Shown here: piece by piece, positions 12,641-22,637 of the stretch | Position numbering within the stretch: position 1 is the first letter of the stretch | Layout: each line of letters begins with the position of its first letter | Assembly: GCF_036884655.1 (NCBI RefSeq) | Contig: NC_088347.1 | Coordinates: 15,773,001-15,837,000, forward strand | DNA: 64,000 nt | Source: Musa acuminata AAA Group | Taxonomy: Eukaryota > Streptophyta > Magnoliopsida > Zingiberales > Musaceae | Direction of reading: 5' to 3' | Notes under the pieces: generated by a model | What the model saw: only the letters and a program-made list of their open reading frames with translations | What the model was told of the DNA's origin: nothing | Databases searched by the model: none | Program-made: the position numbers and the translations under genes

Positions 12641-12669
<29 letters not shown>
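12641..12669. repeat. CT dinucleotide microsatellite
   Basis: About 14 uninterrupted CT units. It is the complement of the GA tract at 12894-12929, so the two could pair as the arms of a large hairpin. Confidence 0.95.
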
Positions 12670-12672
<3 letters not shown>

Positions 12673-12891
12673 CTGTGCTGGTAGAACTCAAAATGTGCTA
12701 TTGTCAAACCTAGAAGGACACCAAATGAAACAAAATTTCCATTTTTTTTCGACTGCCGTTCATTTAGCTCCCTCAACAGGAGCCTAAAAAGAAAGAACAC
12801 ATTCAAGCGTGATATGTCCCTCATGCAAGGGATAGCTGACCGTTTCTGCCGAAACCTAAATAATGAATCAACGACAAAGTGTGGCACTCTT

Positions 12892-12893
<2 letters not shown>

Positions 12894-12929
<36 letters not shown>
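12894..12929. repeat. GA dinucleotide microsatellite
   Basis: About 18 GA units, inverted relative to the CT tract 225 bases upstream. Confidence 0.95.
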
Positions 12930-12931
<2 letters not shown>

Positions 12932-14600
12932 CAATTCCGAGCAACCAAGTAGTCGAGGCTCTCCCAGTGGCTGTTTCCATGTGCATCAAAAGATAGTACA
13001 ACTCTTGAAGACACAGTTGTTGGCTTGTTGCCAATAAATCAGGTGTTCTTTAATTGGTGTCGTTTGTATGGTACTCCTGGTGAAGGCACTCAGGAAGCCT
13101 AGTGCAGAATAGATGGGGGGGAAGAAACCTTTGCAAGGTTGGCAACTAATCGTTGCCTCTGCCGCCGGTTCTTTTCTTAGAATCACTCAGTATCCTCCCT
13201 TCCACCCGACTGATCTGCTGCTTCCATACTTGGGTGTTTCTTGCGGTCTTTCCCATGCGTTCTCCACAACCAACCTCGGTTTCATCAGATTCTGACAACG
13301 GTGATTGATGCTCCAACATTTCTTGGCCACCACCATGCCGGCGTATTGCCGTTCTTGATAATGCTACTTTATTGATTTTTTTTCCTTTTTAAATGAAAGC
13401 GAATAAGAAAGATCAAAAAGTGAGATATGAGAATCAAAGAAAAGTTGGGGACATTTTAATATCTCATGCAAAAATTCTTATTCCATGGGATTTCATGCAA
13501 AAAAGAAAAAAGAAAAAAAATAATTAACTCATTAATTTATCAAACTTTAACTACTAATCTAAGATATTCAATGCTAAATTAATGATAATAAATTCATCTA
13601 AATTCATTTAAACCTTCGTATTATTATATTGATATGTTGAAACATCATCAAGTTTAGTCTCACATTGGAGGTGATAAAATATTTGAATTGACAGGTGTGC
13701 TGTTGATATTTTGGATTAGTTGATGAGTTAGTAAAAAACGATGACAAAGCTGACCTAATACTAAGTCTGTTTAAGATTCAAATAGAAAAAAACTATCTAT
13801 AGTCGAGATCATAATGTTGGACTATAATGATCATTAAAAAAACATGTTAAGCCCCTGAAAACTATAACATCCCTAAACTAAATCTTACGTTGAAAGTGCA
13901 GAAAGAGTTGAATTGGTTTATAAGGACTCATAGATATACTATCATTAATATAAATTTAAATTAAATATTATAATCTGATAATTTAAATTTAATAAATGAA
14001 TAAATCAATGACTTGTTGGCATGTAAAGTTAAGGCTGCGATGTGTGATAGGGATTTTGTTGTGCGAGTGCCAAACAGCACTGTCCACTTTGATTAGACCG
14101 TCCCGTACCGCCATTACCTCCATCCCTACAAACTCCTTCTCGAGTTATCTGGGCATGTTTGGTTCCTCCACTTGTTTCACTTCCAGCGCACAGGAACCTT
14201 CTTCTTCATCCATCAAGTCATATTTTGGCAGCTGGTGAATTGGAATCAACAAACTAGAAGAGCAGATAGGACGCTAGTCCCAACGCTGAGGGTTTTGGAT
14301 TCCAAGTTGTGCCGCTAAGCTTGCGAGTTCTTTGGCGGCGATCCAAGATAAGAACACCGAAAGCTGGCTCGCATCGGCTCCACACATTCCGATGCAGAGT
14401 GGCTCAATCTTGCCATAATCAATTTCCGACCAACGTTTCTATTTCATTGAAGGTGAAAGTGTCGGTCGGTAGACATCCATTAATGGAACGAGAAACTATG
14501 ACATGTCGATAGCCTTTCTCAAAGGTTACTTCCGTTGCCATGACCTTCTAAATTTGTCAAAGAGACCTCTGTGAGTAGAGGAGAAAGATTGGCATCAAGT

Positions 14601-15218
14601 TGATATGGTATATTTTGGGTTTAGGTCTACACCATGTCACACTATAGCCACGTCAGCAAGAGGAGCATCCTCACGTGTCGAGCCAGAATCTGTACCAAGG
14701 CGTTGCTCGGTACATCACGTCCCGGAAAGCCCGGGATGACGCCTCATAGCACCATTCCACGCGCCCCGGGACGGCACCTGCACGAAGGTACTATCTCACC
14801 TCTCGAGGATCGGTCACCATGCCAAACCTGTGTACGACCAACCATCGTACAATAGTATAAAAACCCCGGGACAGCATACGGCCCAAGGGGAGAAAAAAAA
14901 AGGCAGATCAACACATCGCTGACTTGCTCGTCGGAGGGGCCACAATCGACAATCACTCGACGAAGGCCATTCTTACAGGAAAGCGGCCACCCTCGAGCCA
15001 CGAGTGTTTCGACCTTGGAGTCGTCGATCAACATCTAAATGGCGGGCCACTAACCAGTGTTCGGACCGAGAGACGCTAATCAACACGCCGATGCCGACAC
15101 CCCATCGCAAGGGCTCGACCGACTACGACAACCATCTCAACCGACCAAAGACTCCCGACATCAACCCGTGGACCAAGCCGTATTGACTCATCAGCCATGA
15201 CACATCAGTTCCTCAATA
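14601..15218 (+). repeat. 5' LTR of the Tat element
   Basis: It begins TGATATGGTATATTTTGGGT and ends TTCCTCAATA. It aligns with 46608-47202 throughout, for example CCGGAAAGCCCGGGATG, CTCGAGGATCGGTCACC and GACTTGCTCGTCGGAGG. TATAAAAA at 14856-14863 is the likely core promoter. The extra length over the right copy is mostly one segment near 14740-14790. Confidence 0.85.
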
Positions 15219-15222
15219 TTTT

Positions 15223-15239
15223 TGGCGCTAGAAGGAGGG
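15223..15239 (+). promoter_or_regulatory. Primer binding site of the Tat element
   Basis: TGGCGCTAGAAGGAGGG starts four bases after the LTR end. It is not the initiator methionine type used by the other elements in this window. TGGCGC starts are usual for Tat and Athila lineages; I did not assign the tRNA. Confidence 0.7.
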
Positions 15240-15911
15240 CCATGTCGTAGGAGCATCTCGCAGGAGCTCTCCCCGAAGGAGAACCATCGGTTAGTCACCC
15301 GTCTGTTGGGCCCGAAGATCAGCCCCTCCCCATCCTCAGAGACAGGGGGATCCCGGCCTCGACACCAAATCTCTACTGGTGCTTGTTGTTGAATCTCGGA
15401 TTTTGATGATGAAGTCAATTGTCATTTGTTATCTAATCTATGTGTTGAGATAAGTGTGCAGGATTAACTACGATGAGAATAAGACAAGCAGCAGGAGTTG
15501 CGCCGGAGTCAAGATCATGATCACGTTGGGAGTTCGAGAGTTCGACGGAAGTTCGGACGGTCGTCGGAGGTTCAGAGAGAACAGATCCGAGAAGTCCTGA
15601 AGCTTGCCAAGCGAAGCTCGTCGGAACTCGCCAAGTGGATCGTCGCAAAGTCCAGGAGTATGCCGGATGTCCGCAGAAGGATCACCGAAGGTTATCGGTT
15701 GATCGACGGAAGTTGGCCGGAAACTCGCCGGAAGAAGCGATTGACGCATCGGAGCAAAGCTGCAGAAGTTGTCTTAGAGATATTCGTAGTTAGCACGATG
15801 ATTAAGCATGAAAATGGGAGGTGATCCCATTAGCTTAATCTTGGGGCAATTGGGCCCCTGAAAAGATTCAAACTGGGTCGAATGGAGTGAACCATTCGGA
15901 CCCTGATTGCA

Positions 15912-16150
15912 CCAGGAGGTGCAACCGCCCCAGCCAGGAGGTGCAACCGCCTGGGCTGTGGGGTTGAGAGGTGCAACCGCCCCAGCCAGGAGGTGCAACC
16001 GCCTGGGCTGTGGGGTTGAGAGGTGCAACCGCCCCAGCCAGGAGGTGCAACCGCCAGGGTTGCAAGGCTGGGAGGTGCAACCGCCCCAGCCAGGAGGTGC
16101 AACCGCCAGGGTTGCAAGGCTGGGAGGTGCAACCGCTCCAGCCAAGAGGT
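15912..16150. repeat. 52-bp tandem repeats with GGTGCAACCGCC motif in U3
   Basis: About four and a half copies of a 52-bp unit, each holding two GAGGTGCAACCGCC boxes separated by CCAGCCAG. The motif is close to a palindrome (GGCGGT-GCA-ACCGCC in its full form). The array ends about 460 bases before the TATA box, with the GAGCTC-type array between them. The same array is at 23163-23400 in the other LTR. Open frames across it exist only because the sequence lacks stops; they do not resemble proteins. Confidence 0.9.
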
Positions 16151-16159
16151 TGCACCGCC

Positions 16160-16500
16160 AGAGCTCAAGTTCCGAGCTCTGCCAGGCGATGCAACCACCG
16201 AGCTCAGTCTTCGAGCTCTGGCAGAGTGGTGCATCAGCCTGAGCTCAGTCTCGAGCTTTGCCAGGTGAAGCATTCACCAAGCTCAGTCTTCGAGCTCTGG
16301 CAGAATGGTGCATCAGCTTGAGCTCAGTTTGGAGCTCTGCCAAGTGATGCAACCACCAAGCTCAGATTTCGAGCTCTGCCAGGTGATGCAACCACCAAGC
16401 TCAGTCTTCGAGCTCTGCCAGGTGATGCAACCATCGAGCTCAGTCTTCGAGCTCTGGCAGAGAGAAGCAATCGGCAGAGCTCAGTCTTCGAGCTCTGCCA
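16160..16500. repeat. 39-43-bp tandem repeats with GAGCTC dyads in U3
   Basis: About nine units carry GAGCTCAGTCTTCGAGCTC, two self-complementary GAGCTC boxes around a 7-base spacer, followed by TGCCAGGTGATGCAACCACC. The left LTR has one more unit than the right LTR (near 16443-16483), which accounts for most of the length difference between the LTRs. Confidence 0.88.
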
Positions 16501-16606
16501 GGCGGTGCCACCTCTCCAGTCGAGAGGTGCAACTGCCTGATCCCAGAATTCTGGGATTTGATCGATTTGATCGTTTTGAGCTCGAATTTTGAATTGGGTT
16601 GGGGCC

Positions 16607-16614
16607 TATAAATA
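16607..16614 (+). promoter_or_regulatory. TATA box of the SIRE-type 5' LTR
   Basis: TATAAATA lies in the conserved context GGGGCCTATAAATACCCCAC, which is kept in the same relative position in all the SIRE-type LTRs in this window (for example 23817-23824, 45498-45505, 55678-55685). It marks the U3-R boundary region. Confidence 0.85.
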
Positions 16615-17333
16615 CCCCACCCATTCAGCACTGAAGAGATAACAGACCTATACCGAAATTGTGATCTTTTCTGTGATTCTAAAGAGCTCAAAAGTGTTGT
16701 AAAGCCTTAAGTCTCCTCCTTCTGTTCTTCAAGTTTCCAATTGTAAAGTGAGGAGAGAAAGGTCTGTAAAGGTTGTCTCCTAAGCCTGTCAAAAGGAGAG
16801 AAATTGTAAGAGGGAAGTTTGGCCTTCGCCCATTGAAGGAAGGCACCTAGTTGACGTCGGCAACCTCATCGGTGGAGGAAGCCAAAAGTGGAGTAGGTCA
16901 AGGCTGACCGAACCACTCTAAATCTCTGGTTTGCGTTTAATTTCGAGTACTTTATCATTACTGCAAACCTCCCTCATCACTACTGCTCTCTGCGCTTTCA
17001 CGAACAAGTTCTAAGAGCTGTTCTTCCAAATCTGCATTCAGACGTAACTTCATATTTTCATACATTACAGCTTACGTTTACGTTTGATTCTGCAGAACTG
17101 TTTTCCGCGCTTTTACGAACGAGCTTCCTTGCAGTTTACGCTTACATTTTAATTCTATTAATAACTGCAATCTGTCCTCTACGATTTTAAGAACGAGTTT
17201 CAAACATTTAGACGTAAAACTGCATTCAGACGTAAATCGGCTTTCCTCGCTCAATCATCAGATTTCTGTTCACGTTTACGTCTTGATTTCAACTGCATAC
17301 TGCCTTCTGTGAGTATACAAACGAGTTTCAAAG

Positions 17334-17575
17334 TTTAGACGTAAATCTGCGTCTAGACGTAAAACTGCGTTTAGACGTAAATCTGCGTTTAGACGTAAAA
17401 CTGCGTTTGGACGTAAATCTACGTTTAGACGTAAAACTGTGTTTAGACGTAAAACTGCGTTTAGACGTAAATCTGCGTTTAGACGTAAATCTGCATTTAG
17501 ACGTAAATCTGAGTTTAAACGCAAAACTGCGCTTAGACGCAAAACTGCGCTTAAACGCAGTCTAGACGTAAACTG
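17334..17575. repeat. 18-bp tandem repeats (AGACGTAAATCTGCGTTT) in R-U5
   Basis: About 13 units of 18 bases alternate between AGACGTAAATCTGCGTTT and AGACGTAAAACTGCGTTT, with later units shifting to AAACGCAAAACTGCGCTT. They lie downstream of the TATA box and so in the transcript. The same array is at 24545-24785, and a shorter one is at 45895-46090 in the solo LTR. Confidence 0.9.
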
Positions 17576-17713
17576 CACTTAGATACAAACTGAGAATTTG
17601 CTTTTGCATCACAATAGTTTTTGAATGAAAGCAGCGTTTGGTTTTTAAATTATTATAAGATTTCCGCTGCACTAATTCACCCCCCCCCTCTTAGTGCTCT
17701 CGATCCTAACAAT

Positions 17714-17725
17714 TGGTATCAGAGC
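17714..17725 (+). promoter_or_regulatory. Primer binding site of the young SIRE-type element
   Basis: TGGTATCAGAGC follows the 5' LTR after two bases. It is complementary to the 3' end of initiator methionine tRNA. Confidence 0.92.
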
Positions 17726-17761
17726 AAGGTTAACTCTCTAAAGGATTAAAACCCAAGAGAG

Positions 17762-19345
17762 ATGGCATACGCCGGAAACCAAGAGGGGCATTCGATTACA
17801 CGTCCACCCATGTTCAGTGGAACGGACTACACTTACTGGAAGACCCGAATGAGGATCTTCCTTATTTCTATGGATTTTGAACTATGGAACCTTGTTGAAA
17901 ATGGATTTTCAAAATCTTCTCTTCCAATGATCGATTGGAACGATTTGGAGAAGAAGGCTTTCGCTCTTAATGCAAAGGCTATGAATGCCTTATTTTGCGC
18001 ACTAGATAAAAACGAATTTAATCGTGTTTCAACTTGCGAAACTGCTTTTGATATTTGGCACACACTTGAAGTGACCCACGAGGGCACAAGTAGAGTGAAA
18101 GAGTCAAAAATCAATTTGTTGCTACATTCTTTTGAACTTTTTCGAATGAAACCGAGTGAAACCATTGGCGACATGTTTACCCGTTTCACGGATGTCGTCA
18201 ACGGTTTAAAAGGTCTCGGAAAGAGCTTTTCGGATTTTGAGCTTGTTAATAAGATACTAAGATCCCTTCCTAAGAGTTGGGATCCTAAAGTCACCGCCAT
18301 TCAAGAGGCAAAAGATCTGCGAAATTTCCCTCTTGAAGAACTAATCGGGTCATTAATGACCTACGAAATGACATGCAAAGCTCATGATGAGCAAGAAGAC
18401 ATCCTTCCAAAGAATAGGAAGGATATGGCACTTAAAACTGCTGAATGCCACTTGAGAGAAAACTCAAGTGATGAGGACTGTGATGATGACTTGGCACTTT
18501 TGACAAGAAAGTTTAAAAAATTCTTCAGAAAAAACAAGTTTAAAAACGATGTGAAAAATAAACTTGAACCTAAGAAGGACCAAGTAATCTGCTATGAATG
18601 TAAGAAGCCGGGACATTACAAAAGTGATTGTCCCCAAGTCAAGAAAAGAACAACAAAGAAGAAGGCGCTCCAAGCAACATGGGATGATTCGAGCGCATCT
18701 GAGGAAGAAGAATCCAACACCGAGCAAGTTGCTCATTACGCATTTATGGCCATCGAAGAGGAGGTAACGGATTTATTAGATGCTGATTTATCTTTCGATG
18801 AATTATTAAATGCCTTCCATGATTTATTTGATGAATGCAAAGTTATAAATAGAAAATACAAGTTGCTAAAAAAGGTACATGATAATCTTACTTGTGAGTT
18901 TGATAAGTTAAAAGTCGAACATCATGATAATTTAAATTCATGTATCAAATGTCATGATTTAGTAACTTTACAAAAAGAAAACTTGCTACTTAAGGACACC
19001 TTGAAAAAATTCGAGGTTGGTAGCAAGTCATTAAACATGATCCTTACAAACAAGGGTCATGCTCCCAAAAGAAGTGGGATTGGATTTGTGAGGAGTCCTC
19101 ACCGAAATCCAACTACCTTTGTAAGAGGCCCCATCTTACACGTTCAACACCAAACCAAGTGCAACTTTTGTTGCAAATCTGGACACAAGACACATTGTTG
19201 TCCATTCAAGAAAATAAGTCCAAACAAATTAGTTTGGGTTCCTAAAGGAACCATGATAAACTCTATGCAACATGATAGAAAATATAGATCTGTTTATGAG
19301 GCACCCAAAAGCAAATGGGTTCCTAAAGATCATCCGTTCCTATAA
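17762..19345 (+). CDS. gag: Gag polyprotein of SIRE-type copia element
   Basis: This intact 527-residue ORF begins 36 bases after the primer site at MAYAGNQEGHS. Residues about 20-210 form the copia-type Gag domain (YWKTRMRIFL; LPKSWDPKV; EELIGSLMTYEM). A CCHC zinc knuckle, C-X2-C-X4-H-X4-C, is at residues 277-290 (CYECKKPGHYKSDC), preceded by lysine-rich sequence and followed by an acidic stretch. A second CCHC-like motif is at 467-480. Residues 325-425 are rich in charged and leucine residues, with coiled-coil character. The protein would coat the RNA in virus-like particles in the cytoplasm. It ends near the usual Gag-protease boundary, but no protease follows. The ORF has no disabling change, unlike gag at 7610-8519. 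Confidence 0.92.
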   Translation: MAYAGNQEGHSITRPPMFSGTDYTYWKTRMRIFLISMDFELWNLVENGFSKSSLPMIDWNDLEKKAFALNAKAMNALFCALDKNEFNRVSTCETAFDIWHTLEVTHEGTSRVKESKINLLLHSFELFRMKPSETIGDMFTRFTDVVNGLKGLGKSFSDFELVNKILRSLPKSWDPKVTAIQEAKDLRNFPLEELIGSLMTYEMTCKAHDEQEDILPKNRKDMALKTAECHLRENSSDEDCDDDLALLTRKFKKFFRKNKFKNDVKNKLEPKKDQVICYECKKPGHYKSDCPQVKKRTTKKKALQATWDDSSASEEEESNTEQVAHYAFMAIEEEVTDLLDADLSFDELLNAFHDLFDECKVINRKYKLLKKVHDNLTCEFDKLKVEHHDNLNSCIKCHDLVTLQKENLLLKDTLKKFEVGSKSLNMILTNKGHAPKRSGIGFVRSPHRNPTTFVRGPILHVQHQTKCNFCCKSGHKTHCCPFKKISPNKLVWVPKGTMINSMQHDRKYRSVYEAPKSKWVPKDHPFL

Positions 19346-20112
19346 AAACATTAAAAGTCTAGGCCGGAGCAAGAAATAATGTTCTGCTCCTTAACTCTCA
19401 ATGATCATAAACCAAGAATCAAAAAGGAACTCGCAACACTTAAGTAACAAGTGGAAACTATGAAATCACAAATACGATACGATTAGAAACTTATGATATC
19501 CAAATTCACATACCCCCCCTGATCTTCAAAACCTGTTCATCTACGAATTAATTCTTCTAGAAACTAAACATGTCATGATCTTAAAAGGGACACCAAACAA
19601 ACATTCGTATGCACGTTAAAAGATCTATCCTACAAAGAGCTTCTTCCTTAAATAAAAACTCATACGAAATCATGTAACAAAACATAAATTGCTCTGAAAC
19701 TCTCCTCAAGGCAAATTCTCCCAAATCAAATCATCCTAAGTACTCACCTACTGCAGGCGGTGGCACCTCTCCAGCTGGCGGTTGCACCTCCAGCCATCAC
19801 GGGTTGCCAGAGGTTGCACCGCTCCAGCCAGAGGTGCAACCGCCAGCAGCTCTGCCCCTTTAAAATCACGCTAGGGCCGGCTGAGAAACCGACCCCAACT
19901 CACCCCCATTTCCTCTTCTACTCTTCCAAGTCTCCTCCATTCCCACTTCACTCCTCTAAGCCTTCCAAATACCTCCCATTTCGGAGCAAAACATCAAGAA
20001 TCCTTCCTTCTCTTGAAGATTTCACAAAGGTACTCTCTAAGAAGCTCTTAAATTCTGTTTTGTTCTTCATTTACCTTAAGCTCATCATCATCCCTTTAAA
20101 ACAGCAGTAGTA
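19346..20112 (+). other. Gag to RT gap holding LTR-like promoter repeats and a leader-like stretch
   Basis: Protease and integrase, normally here, are missing. The stretch 19756-19850 repeats the U3 motif (GGCGGTTGCACCTCC, GAGGTGCAACCGCC). A TTTAAAA box (about 19859-19865) and a C-rich, CT-rich leader follow, ending at the ATG at 20113. This looks like the promoter and 5' UTR of a separate transcription unit joined into the element. The part before 19740 is AT-rich with no recognisable coding sequence. Confidence 0.6.
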
Positions 20113-21885
20113 ATGGGATCTAGAAGATCCTCAAGGGACAAAGGAAAGAGGAGAGTAGTAGAAGAATTTGATCTCACTCTTTTTAATTCCAAAAACCATG
20201 CTGAAAAATTTCTCTCCTTCGAACTAAGAAGCATCAATAAAGGAAAATACGTAGATCTGAATGAACTAAGAGATGTAGAGACTATCCATTGGTTTGCAAA
20301 CCTTAATCTACTTCCCATTTTGCAGATCAACGAACCCATTTATCCTAGACTAGTTAGATTGTTTTATAACAACATGCAGAAAGATGATTCATGGATCTTC
20401 GCAATGCAAGATGAATTAAATCAATTTGAGAGAAATGAGGTGTGGACGCTTGTTCCTAGGCCAAATGACCATTTAGTAATTGGTACTAAATGGGTCTTTA
20501 GAAACAAGCAAGATGAAAATGGTATCGTGGTTAGAAACAAGGCTAGATTAGTGGCCAAAGGTTTCAACCAAGAAGAAGGTATCGATTACGAAGAAACCTT
20601 CGCACCTGTGGCTCGATTGGAAGCCATAAGGATGCTCCTTGCCTACGCTAGTTGCAATAATTTTAAGTTATTTCAAATGGATGTTAAAAGCGCTTTTCTA
20701 AATGGTTTCATTTCCGAAGAAGTTTATGTTGAACAACCTCCTGGATTTGAAAACAATGGCTACCCTAATCATGTGTTTAAATTAACTAAAGCTCTCTATG
20801 GTTTAAAACAAGCCCCAAGGGCTTGGTATGAGAGACTTAGCTCTTTTCTCATTGAAAATAATTTCATTAAAGGCAAGGTTGATACTATATTATTTATCAA
20901 GAATTTTGAAGATAATTTTCTCATTGTTCAGATTTATGTTGATGATATTATCTTTGGTTCTACAAATGAATCTCTTTGTGAATCCTTTTCGAAAACTATG
21001 AGTCATGAATTCGAAATGAGTCTAATGGGAGAGTTAACATTCTTCTTAGGCCTACAAATCAAACAACTAAGCAATGGCATCTTTATTAGTCAAACCAAAT
21101 ATGCTGTGAGTTTGCTAAAGAAGTTCAAAATGAATAATTCAAAATCCATTGACACTCCTATGAGCACCTCCACTAAGTTAGAAATTGATGAGAATGGAGA
21201 AAGCTTCGATCAAAAAACCTATAGGGGTATGATAGGAAGTTTACTTTACCTCACTGCCACCAGACCAGACATTATGTTCAGTGTAGGACTTTGTGCTAGA
21301 TTTCAATCAGACCCTAAGATATCTCATCTCAAAGCTGTCAAAAGAATACTCAGATATCTTAATGGAACTACCAATCTAGGATTATGGTATCCAAAATCAG
21401 AAAATTTTGAATTAATAGCTTATGCTGATGCGGACTTCGCTGGCTGTAAACTAGACAGAAAAAGCACATCAGGATCATGTCAATTTTTAGGACATGCCCT
21501 TGTATCCTGGTCATCTAAGAAACAAAACTCGGTTGCCCTATCAACAACCGAAGCTGAATACATTGCAGCAAGTGCATGCTGTGCACAAGTTGTATGGATG
21601 AAAAACACTTTAGAAGATTACAAAGTGAATCTTAAAGATATTCCCATTAAATGTGATAACACGAGTGCAATATGCTTAACTAAAAATCCTATACAACACT
21701 CAAGAACAAAACACATTGATATTAGACATCACTTTATACGTGATCATGTCACTAATCATGACGTGACCATAGAGTTTATTGATACCAAACATCAACTGGC
21801 TGATATCTTCACAAAACCCCTATGTGAAGAACAATTTGATTACATAAGAAGAGAATTAGGAATGTTGATGTGTCCGAATACTTAA
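20113..21885 (+). CDS. Chimeric ORF: foreign N-terminus fused to copia RT and RNase H
   Basis: The 590-residue ORF is fully open. Residues 1-88 ([18 protein letters not shown]... ending [15 protein letters not shown]) resemble the start of plant transposon-associated proteins found as extra ORFs, and have no counterpart in pol. From about residue 90 ([20 protein letters not shown]) the protein is normal copia reverse transcriptase: catalytic Asp190 in [12 protein letters not shown] and YVDD at 275-278. RNase H follows with Asp439, Glu480, Asp515 and Asp564 in the usual motifs, ending in FTKPL and a short tail. Protease and integrase are absent, so the enzyme would need another source of processing and integration. 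The leader upstream carries promoter-like repeats. The RT and RNase H identity is certain; the origin of the N-terminus is inferred. Confidence 0.85.
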   Translation: MGSRRSSRDKGKRRVVEEFDLTLFNSKNHAEKFLSFELRSINKGKYVDLNELRDVETIHWFANLNLLPILQINEPIYPRLVRLFYNNMQKDDSWIFAMQDELNQFERNEVWTLVPRPNDHLVIGTKWVFRNKQDENGIVVRNKARLVAKGFNQEEGIDYEETFAPVARLEAIRMLLAYASCNNFKLFQMDVKSAFLNGFISEEVYVEQPPGFENNGYPNHVFKLTKALYGLKQAPRAWYERLSSFLIENNFIKGKVDTILFIKNFEDNFLIVQIYVDDIIFGSTNESLCESFSKTMSHEFEMSLMGELTFFLGLQIKQLSNGIFISQTKYAVSLLKKFKMNNSKSIDTPMSTSTKLEIDENGESFDQKTYRGMIGSLLYLTATRPDIMFSVGLCARFQSDPKISHLKAVKRILRYLNGTTNLGLWYPKSENFELIAYADADFAGCKLDRKSTSGSCQFLGHALVSWSSKKQNSVALSTTEAEYIAASACCAQVVWMKNTLEDYKVNLKDIPIKCDNTSAICLTKNPIQHSRTKHIDIRHHFIRDHVTNHDVTIEFIDTKHQLADIFTKPLCEEQFDYIRRELGMLMCPNT

Positions 21886-22637
21886 ACTAGTTATCTTTCG
21901 GATGTTATTACTATTACATGCCTTGACAACGCTTGTTCAAATAACATGTTGCAAATTATATGACAAATATTTTTAACCATATGCATGTAAGAAGTTCATT
22001 TTTCAGGTTGTATGCTAAAAATGGGATGTTCCCGTACACTCTTATGAAAACTCTTTGGAAAATGACTCTCCTTCGTCAAGCAAAATATATGTGTCATGAC
22101 TTCCTTTATATGCTTAATAATGCTATCATGCTTTTTGTTAATGACAAAGGGGGAGAAAAATATGAATTGATAAACACTATGTCATAGCTGAACTGCCATA
22201 ATCATATCTATGTCATAATTGCAAATACTTGAGTGATGCTATAAACAATGTTATGCCATCCTTGCATCACCAAGAGATATGTGAACATGTACTATAGTTT
22301 GCATCATGTCTTGATTTGATATTGTAAAGAAAATGCAAACTTACTAGAAAATCTCAAATGTGAGCATCATGTAAAAAGTCCTTCGTTGCTTTATATAATT
22401 ACATGATGAATGGTGACAAACACAATCATACAAACTTGATGATGTATGAAGAGATACATCATGATAGGCATCATGATGGGAGCATTGATAAGTTTAACTG
22501 ATCTAACTTATCAATACGTCACTTGAATTCTTAGGTCTTGAATTCAAGGTTGACTTATCTCAACTATGGCATATAGATAGGGGGAGTTAAGGACAACTCC
22601 TTTATCAATTGATTGTCATCATCAAAAAGGGGGAGAT
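21886..22637 (+). other. 3' non-coding region and polypurine tract of the young SIRE-type element
   Basis: AT-rich sequence with repeated CATGATG-like phrases and GACAAAGGGGGAGAA near 22143-22157. It ends in AAAAAGGGGGAGAT (22624-22637), the polypurine tract immediately before the 3' LTR. Related sequence makes up most of the internal region of the pol-less element at 5067-7609. No envelope-like ORF is present. Confidence 0.75.

Larger units (their letters stand above)
11716..14595. other. Spacer without a recognisable gene
   Basis: The sequence is mostly AT-rich (11716-12600, 13360-13990), with a more balanced block at 12600-13330 holding two dinucleotide tracts. Small open frames near 13113-13295 and 13996-14238 resemble nothing I know and lack supporting context. 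This stretch separates the left TE nest from the Tat nest and may be original genomic sequence. Confidence 0.45.
15387..17711 (+). repeat. 5' LTR of the young SIRE-type element
   Basis: This 2.3-kb LTR starts TGTTGAATCTCGGATTTTG and ends GATCCTAACA after a C tract. In order it holds a region of CGG-rich repeats (15530-15740), 52-bp units with GGTGCAACCGCC (15910-16150), 39-43-bp units with GAGCTC dyads (16160-16500), a TATA box, and 18-bp AGACGTAAA units near the 3' end (17330-17575). Confidence 0.92.

Noticed and set aside
12627..13034. 135-codon frame with arginine-glutamate and serine-leucine runs
   Set aside because: It crosses both dinucleotide tracts, which create the low-complexity residues; no other coding evidence.
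15774..16592. Several overlapping open frames rich in Gly, Ala, Pro and Gln across the LTR repeats
   Set aside because: They reflect stop-poor tandem repeats in U3, occur on both strands, and lie upstream of the LTR TATA box.
17276..17578. 100-codon frame with repeated RLNADL and RLNAVL units
   Set aside because: Produced by the 18-bp repeats in the LTR; the copy in the other LTR behaves identically.
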